Part shown: positions 59,733-64,000 of the stretch, piece by piece
Layout: every line of letters starts with the position of its first letter
How positions within the stretch are numbered: the first letter of the stretch is position 1
NCBI GenBank assembly: GCA_000406005.1
Contig: ASZN01000004.1
Coordinates: forward strand, 137,948-201,947
Source of the DNA: Candidatus Poribacteria bacterium WGA-3G
GTDB lineage: Bacteria; Poribacteria; WGA-4E; WGA-3G
Length of the DNA: 64,000 nucleotides
Reading direction: 5' to 3'
Notes under the pieces: generated by a model
Databases searched by the model: none
The model's input: only the letters and a program-made list of their open reading frames with translations
Told to the model about the DNA's origin: nothing
Position numbers and translations under genes: made by a program

Positions 59733-60866
59733 TTACTCCTTTGCGGTATCGCTCTGCGCCGCACGGATCGCATCACACAAATACCTAATCCCTTCAGAAA
59801 CATCATCAACGTGGCAATATGCATACGCCAGCCGGATCGATTTCACGGGTTCGTTCGCATAGTGGAACGCACTTCCGTTGCTATAGCCGACCCCTTTCGC
59901 CGATGCCAACTGTTGCAACTTCTCCATATCCGTCGTCTCCGGCAGGTCTATCCAGAGGAACAACCCACCGCGCGGACGCGTCCACGTACAGATGTCGCTG
60001 ACATGTTCCTCAAGTGTCTCTGTCACTGCCCGGCACTTCGCGCCGACAGCAGCGTTCGTCTTCACAAGGTGCGCTTCGAGATGTTCCATAAAGAACTCAG
60101 CAACGATCGCACTCGCCAACGCGCTCGTCCCACCGTCCCATCGGTTCTGGTGGATCTGGCCGTAGTACGGTTGTCTCGCCACAAAATAGCCTTGCCGAAC
60201 CCCGGCGCCTAAGATTTTAGAAAACGTCGCGATAAAGATGACCCGATTTGCCGTGTCCAATTTAAAAAGCGATGCCGGTGTCGGTGTCGATGTAAAATCT
60301 ATATCGCCGTAGCAGTCGTCCTCGACAATCAAGGTATCGTATTCTTCCGCGAGTGCCAACATCCGTTTCCGCCGTTCCAACGAAAGAATCGCACCTGTCG
60401 GGTTCTGATGATTCGATGTCGTGTAGATCAAAGATGGATGGATATTTTTGGCTTTCAGTGCCTTAAGCTTCGATGCCAGCGCGTCCATATCCATACCGTC
60501 GATATAGTCCATTGACACGCCTTCAATATTCGCCTTGAAGTGCCGCATGATACCTAAAGTACCGCTATAAGTATATTCCTCAGTTAGCACCGTGTCACCC
60601 GGATTGATAAGCGTCCCAAGCACGAGTTCGAGAGCCTGCATCGAGCCGGAGGTGATCGAGATATTATCGATCGGCAGCGGCACACCTTCACGCCGTTCAA
60701 ACCGCATAGAGGCGAGTTCACGCAGACCGCGATACCCAGATTCGCCCGGATAGTTGACCAAATCGCCGCCCAGTTTCCGAAGTGCTTTCTCACTCGCAGC
60801 GATGAGACCCTCTGTCGGGAAAGTATACGGATCCGGACGCCCACCTGTAAAAGCAAAATCTTTCAT
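59733..60866 (-). CDS. Fold type I PLP aminotransferase (MocR/AAT family 2-like, no HTH)
   Basis: 377 residues from the ATG at 60866 (AAAGGGAA ahead). ISITSGSMQALELVL for cofactor phosphate, YTTSNHQNPTGAILS, VEDDCYGDIDF with the Asp, and Schiff-base Lys in FIATFSKILGAGVRQGY. The same group as 2-aminoadipate and aromatic aminotransferases (LysN-like). First gene of the four-gene unit; its stop overlaps the next gene's ribosome site. Confidence 0.9.
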   Translation of the reverse strand: MKDFAFTGGRPDPYTFPTEGLIAASEKALRKLGGDLVNYPGESGYRGLRELASMRFERREGVPLPIDNISITSGSMQALELVLGTLINPGDTVLTEEYTYSGTLGIMRHFKANIEGVSMDYIDGMDMDALASKLKALKAKNIHPSLIYTTSNHQNPTGAILSLERRKRMLALAEEYDTLIVEDDCYGDIDFTSTPTPASLFKLDTANRVIFIATFSKILGAGVRQGYFVARQPYYGQIHQNRWDGGTSALASAIVAEFFMEHLEAHLVKTNAAVGAKCRAVTETLEEHVSDICTWTRPRGGLFLWIDLPETTDMEKLQQLASAKGVGYSNGSAFHYANEPVKSIRLAYAYCHVDDVSEGIRYLCDAIRAAQSDTAKE

Positions 60867-60962
60867 AATATTCCCTTTCTGTACACGCATTCCTTTTATC
60901 GAAAATTATAGCAGACTTCACCGAAAAAAGCAATGAAATGAGTTTTCAGCCAATCGTAATCC

Positions 60963-60992
60963 TTGACATCAATTCCGACACTATGCTATACT
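60963..60992 (+). promoter_or_regulatory. Promoter for rimI
   Basis: TTGACA (60963-60968), 18 bases, TATACT (60987-60992), about 30 bases before the ATG. Confidence 0.8.
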
Positions 60993-61028
60993 TGACGCTA
61001 TCTTAGAATCTTCTACCGATTGACCGAT

Positions 61029-61517
61029 ATGACAACCCGAAACTCGCACCCTAACAATCTCACATTTGAACCGATGCATAAGGACGACCTACAGCAGGTC
61101 TTAGCCATCGAAAACCAGTGCTTCGAGGACCCGTGGAGTGCTACCTATTTCAGGTTGTCCCTGAAGCGACCGCGATCGTACGAATATTTTTACGTTGCGA
61201 AGCGCGAACAGACTGTCGTCGGCTACATAATATTTTATATCCTTCACGAAGAAGAAGCGCAAATCTTGAACATCGCCGTACTGCCAGCCTGTCAACGGCA
61301 AGGCATCGGTAAATACCTCCTCGCATCAGCCTTAGAGATGATACACGCTGATGCCGAACGCGAGGTCTTCTTAGAAGTCGCCGTCAGCAATCTACCGGCG
61401 CAATATCTCTACCGCCAGTTCGGGTTCCGCATCTGTGGCATCCGAAAAAACTACTACGGACGTTATAAAGACGCTTACGTTTTATGCAAAGGAGTTGAAG
61501 AAGACGATGCTACTTAA
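61029..61517 (+). CDS. rimI: Ribosomal-protein-alanine N-acetyltransferase-like (RimI)
   Basis: 162 residues. GNAT fold: LTFEPMHKDDLQQVLAIENQCF at the start, acetyl-CoA loop VLPACQRQGIGKYLL, and the RimI-typical LEVAVSNLPAQYLYRQFGF followed by RKNYYGRYKDAYVL. It acetylates the N-terminus of S18 in characterised members. Overlaps the next gene by 11 bases. Confidence 0.92.
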   Translation: MTTRNSHPNNLTFEPMHKDDLQQVLAIENQCFEDPWSATYFRLSLKRPRSYEYFYVAKREQTVVGYIIFYILHEEEAQILNIAVLPACQRQGIGKYLLASALEMIHADAEREVFLEVAVSNLPAQYLYRQFGFRICGIRKNYYGRYKDAYVLCKGVEEDDAT

Positions 61518-62286
61518 CCTCTTAAGCCACACAATTTCAGTGCTACCAACGCTATCGCTCTCAACCCGCAGACAGGAAGCGCGGACGGTTGGAAGAAACG
61601 GTTGGCGCGTCATCGAAGAAGAGGTACACTGGAACCCCTCTGAAACAGCGATTATTGTTGTCGATATGTGGAACGAACACTGGTCGTGGGGTGCGACTGA
61701 ACGCGTCAATGTGATGGCACCCCGCATGGACATCGTGCTCGGACGCGCAAGACAGAACGGGGTGCAGATTATCCACGCACCTTCCGATACGATGGATTTT
61801 TACGAGGAACACCCCGCGCGACGGTGGGTACTCGAACTCCCACACGCCGAACCACCCGCCGAGCGCGAGATGCCCGACCCACCGCAACCCGTTGATGCCT
61901 CCGACGGCGGCTCAGATACCGGCGAAGCCGAAAGCTACAAAGCGTGGCACCGCCAGCACCCCGTCATCGAAATCCACGACACAGATGCCATCAGCGACAA
62001 CGGACAGCAGGTCTACAACCTACTCCATCACAAAGGCATCAAGAACCTCATCTTCATGGGAGTCCACACGAATATGTGTGTTCTCGGACGCTCTTTCGCG
62101 ATTAAACAGATGGTGCGTTGGGGATTAAACGCCGTCCTCGCACGCGACCTCACCGATGCGATGTATAACCCGTTCAAGCCACCCTACGTCAGCCACGAAG
62201 AAGGCACGCAGCTCATCATTGAATACATCGAGAAATTCTGGTGTCCAACAATCCTCAGCGGCGATCTAACAACCCCGAAGGTGTAA
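61507..62286 (+). CDS. Isochorismatase-like cysteine hydrolase
   Basis: 259 residues from the ATG at 61507. Catalytic Asp in IIVVDMWNEHWS, the cis-peptide region near HTNMCVLGRSFAIK with nucleophile Cys, and a Lys between them. A roughly 60-residue insertion (MPDPPQPVDASDGGSDTGEA) sits between the two halves, longer than usual. Hydrolyses amide or ester substrates in known members; specific substrate unclear. Translationally coupled to rimI. Confidence 0.86.
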   Translation: MLLNLLSHTISVLPTLSLSTRRQEARTVGRNGWRVIEEEVHWNPSETAIIVVDMWNEHWSWGATERVNVMAPRMDIVLGRARQNGVQIIHAPSDTMDFYEEHPARRWVLELPHAEPPAEREMPDPPQPVDASDGGSDTGEAESYKAWHRQHPVIEIHDTDAISDNGQQVYNLLHHKGIKNLIFMGVHTNMCVLGRSFAIKQMVRWGLNAVLARDLTDAMYNPFKPPYVSHEEGTQLIIEYIEKFWCPTILSGDLTTPKV

Positions 62287-62325
62287 ATAGCCATCAGCAA
62301 GAATGGCTATCGGCTACACAGAAAC

Positions 62326-62364
62326 AAAAAGCCCACGGCACCTAAAAATACCGCGGGCTTTTTT
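62326..62364. terminator. Bidirectional intrinsic terminator
   Basis: AAAAAGCCCACGG (62326-62338) and CCGCGGGCTTTTTT (62351-62364) form a stem with A and T runs on both sides. It serves the hydrolase on plus and the malectin-like genes on minus. Confidence 0.9.
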
Positions 62365-62381
62365 ATATTTACCACGTACGC

Positions 62382-63029
62382 TTATTGACGGTTGTTTTTC
62401 AGCGCCCCCCACGTTGTCGTAAGTTTCGCCTTCGGATCCACAGCGGTACTTACTGCAGGCACAGCCTCCAAAGCACTAAACATCGCATTCAGATCACCCG
62501 CACCGGTTTCAGCATTTCCAGCGAAGTCGAAATCGAGCGTACCATCGCTAACCTCAATCCCCGGATAGATTTTGATGTCAATTTCATGACTGCCCGGTGT
62601 CACATAGAGCGGCTCGACGTTCTCATCTTCAATGAAAATATCGAAACCACGGTTGTTCGGCGACCAGTGCTCACCCACGAGGTACGTCACATCAAAAGTA
62701 CCGTTACCGGTTTGGAACTGATACTTCACAGTGTCGGGGAACTGTGCCCAACTGACAGCATAGAACAGATCCACGTCGTAGCCGGCAGCTTCCGCTTGTG
62801 CCTGTGCCTCCGCTGTCAACTCTTTTACCTCCGCTACCCGAGGTGCTTTTTCAATCCAGCCACCCCACGATTGGTCTTCCTGCTGCGCACCGTGCCAAAC
62901 ACGGCCCTGTGAATCAGTGAAGTCATCTGTCTTGCCACCCCACACCCGGAACTCCTCCGCCGGTAGCAGCGTCGGCAGTCCGAGAACCGTGAATAAGAAC
63001 GCTATCGTTAAAACACTAAAAAATCTCAT
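62382..63029 (-). CDS. Secreted malectin-like protein A
   Basis: 215 residues from the ATG at 63029 (GGAGG ahead). Signal peptide at 1-23, then FRVWGGKTDDFTDSQGRVWHG, FYAVSWAQFPDTVKYQF, TYLVGEHWSPNNRGFDIFI and FAGNAETGAGDLNAMFSALE, which fit a malectin-like carbohydrate-binding beta sandwich (DSxGxxW near the start and DGxLxxxF late). Probably periplasmic or surface-exposed. Paralogue of the next gene (about 60% identical by eye). Confidence 0.8.
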   Translation of the reverse strand: MRFFSVLTIAFLFTVLGLPTLLPAEEFRVWGGKTDDFTDSQGRVWHGAQQEDQSWGGWIEKAPRVAEVKELTAEAQAQAEAAGYDVDLFYAVSWAQFPDTVKYQFQTGNGTFDVTYLVGEHWSPNNRGFDIFIEDENVEPLYVTPGSHEIDIKIYPGIEVSDGTLDFDFAGNAETGAGDLNAMFSALEAVPAVSTAVDPKAKLTTTWGALKNNRQ

Positions 63030-63051
63030 CAAAAATTACCTCCATCTATAG

Positions 63052-63705
63052 CTATTGATTTTGCCGTTCCGATTTCAGCGCACCCCATGTCGTAGTGACT
63101 TTCTGCTTCGGATCAACGGCTAATGCAGGAATCACTTCTATCCCGCTAAACATCGCGTTAAGGTCGCCGGCACCGGTAGCCGGGTTGCCAGCAAATTCGA
63201 GGCTCATCACCTTGTCTTTAACCTCAATACCCTCATATCGCTTAATATCGATCTCGTGGTTCCCGGGTGTCACATATTCCTCTTCAACAATCTCGCCTTC
63301 GATAATAATATCAAAGCCACGGTTGTTCGGCGACCAGTGTTCACCGACCAGATACGTCACATTGAACATGCCTTTGCCGGTATTCAGATCCATCTTAACC
63401 GTATCAGGAAACTGTGCCCAACTGACAGCATAAAAAAGCTCATTATCGTAGCCTTCATCTTTCGCGAGTTTTTCGGCATCTTTCGTGAGTTGCTGGACCT
63501 CTGCGATACGCGGCAATTTTTCGATCCAGCCACCCCACGCTTCTTTCTCATTCTGTCCGCCGTGCCAGACACGACCCTCGGAATCTTTGAAATCGTCCAC
63601 TTTGCCGCCCCATACCCGAATCTCTTCAGCAGGGACAGCGTCATAAATGATCGCTACCGTAGCGAATACGATAATCAACACAATTGAAAATAGACTTCGG
63701 AACAT
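63052..63705 (-). CDS. Secreted malectin-like protein B
   Basis: 217 residues from the ATG at 63705 with AAGGAGGA ahead; the longer frame upstream reads through the tandem repeat and is not coding. Signal peptide at 1-25, then the same domain as the neighbour (IRVWGGKVDDFKDSEGRVWHG; TYLVGEHWSPNNRGFDIII; FAGNPATGAGDLNAMFSGIE). Upstream gene of a two-gene tandem duplication (22-base gap). Confidence 0.82.
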   Translation of the reverse strand: MFRSLFSIVLIIVFATVAIIYDAVPAEEIRVWGGKVDDFKDSEGRVWHGGQNEKEAWGGWIEKLPRIAEVQQLTKDAEKLAKDEGYDNELFYAVSWAQFPDTVKMDLNTGKGMFNVTYLVGEHWSPNNRGFDIIIEGEIVEEEYVTPGNHEIDIKRYEGIEVKDKVMSLEFAGNPATGAGDLNAMFSGIEVIPALAVDPKQKVTTTWGALKSERQNQ

Positions 63706-63753
63706 AATTGTCCTCCTTAGCAGGACTTGCGAAAACCGTAATATTAACCTCTC

Positions 63754-63852
63754 GGTAGGAGCGAGCTGTGCTCGCGATCCAGACCCTCTTGGTAGGAGCG
63801 AGCTGTGCTCGCGATCCAGACCCTCTTGGTAGGAGCGAGCTGTGCTCGCGAT
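63754..63852. repeat. 37-base tandem repeat, three copies
   Basis: Copies begin at 63754, 63791 and 63828; each holds GGTAG-GAGCGAGCTGTGCTCGC, i.e. the hairpin GCGAGC-tgt-GCTCGC. It lies in the upstream region of the malectin-like pair. Confidence 0.93.
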
Positions 63853-63904
63853 CCTTAACTTAAAAAAATAACACATATAGCTCACAAATTCAAATCTTTT
63901 TTTC

Positions 63905-63962
63905 AAGTTAACAGTTGTCAGAGTACTGGTTATCAGTTTTCAGTACGCTGCGCTTTCAGTAA
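63905..63962. repeat. CAGTAC-type repeat at the right edge
   Basis: TTAACAGTTGTCAGAGTACTGG, TTATCAGTTTTCAGTAC, GCTGCGC, TTTCAGT. It is the minimal version of the hairpin repeat, with a GC-tgc-GC core. No gene between 63853 and 64000. Confidence 0.8.
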
Positions 63963-64000
63963 TCATACCATTTCTAAACAGTGTTGTCGCATTACCGCAT

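Noticed and set aside
63754..63852. Tandem 37-base repeats considered as a CRISPR array
   Set aside because: Copies are contiguous with no unique spacers, and no cas genes are present.
63052..63906. Longer version of malectin-like protein B starting at 63906
   Set aside because: The extension translates the 37-base tandem repeats; the ATG at 63705 has AAGGAGGA and begins a proper signal peptide.
1..64000. tRNA, rRNA and insertion-sequence transposase genes
   Set aside because: Read for the T-arm signature, rRNA stretches and transposase domains; nothing convincing was found by eye.

Overview
This is about 64 kb of bacterial chromosome at roughly 50% GC, apparently from an uncultivated, environmental Gram-negative-type lineage. 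The mix is Gfo/Idh/MocA oxidoreductases with sugar-phosphate isomerases, a UPF0182 membrane protein, a redoxin/PHM-like fusion, alkaline-phosphatase-superfamily 'sulfatases', malectin-like secreted proteins, toxin-antitoxin debris and very many short palindromic intergenic repeats. From memory this resembles Candidatus Poribacteria (sponge-associated or marine). That placement is an inference; no 16S rRNA or tRNA gene was seen. Housekeeping genes (guaA, dprA, lgt, rng, rplU-rpmA, rpsU, groES-groEL, rimI) show that it is chromosome, not a plasmid or phage. Promoters are easy to read: many genes have TTGACA-like and TATAAT-like boxes 16-18 bases apart, usually 17.

Layout. 1-3.7 kb: sugar isomerase and two Gfo/Idh/MocA oxidoreductases. 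3.8-9.5 kb: sulfur block with a siroheme sulfite/nitrite reductase fused to a TusA-like domain, two unrecognised proteins and a MoeB/ThiF adenylyltransferase, interrupted by PIN and antitoxin remnants. 9.6-10.9 kb: a gp49/RelE-type toxin with a long HTH partner carrying a C10 tract. 11-12.6 kb: SDR and HAD genes. 12.9-16.1 kb: a histidine kinase next to a receiver-PglZ response regulator of the PorX type. 16.3-22.8 kb: RNase E/G, L21, L27, two DUF4398-like lipoproteins (one with an OmpA domain) and guaA. 23-30.8 kb: class V aminotransferase, a 1575-residue TPR protein, and an ECF sigma factor with zinc-finger anti-sigma. 31.2-41.2 kb: Ig-like lipoprotein with a long structured leader, dprA, livG-livF, lgt, a sulfotransferase-like protein and UPF0182. 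41.3-46.1 kb: accessory region with a RelE-type toxin and antidote, a vapC stub, four consecutive consensus-like promoters, a frameshifted cadherin-like surface protein and two stand-alone Rpn C-terminal-like ORFs. 46.1-64 kb: redoxin/PHM fusion, YihY, methyltransferase, rpsU with a double-stranded-RNA-binding protein, TauE, Gfo/Idh, groES-groEL, GT9, a four-gene operon (aminotransferase, sulfatase-like, peptidase-MA-like, lipoprotein), rimI with a cysteine hydrolase, and two paralogous malectin-like secreted proteins.

The most unusual signal lies between the genes. Recurrent text carries short-loop hairpins whose stems differ between copies with matching changes on both arms, while the flanks and the 2-4 base loop stay similar. 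Other points of note are the adjacent PorY/PorX-like pair, probable AUC and AUU start codons, the promoter array, two long structured leaders, and a duplicated scrap of the sulfite reductase C-terminus flanking an apparent toxin-module insertion.
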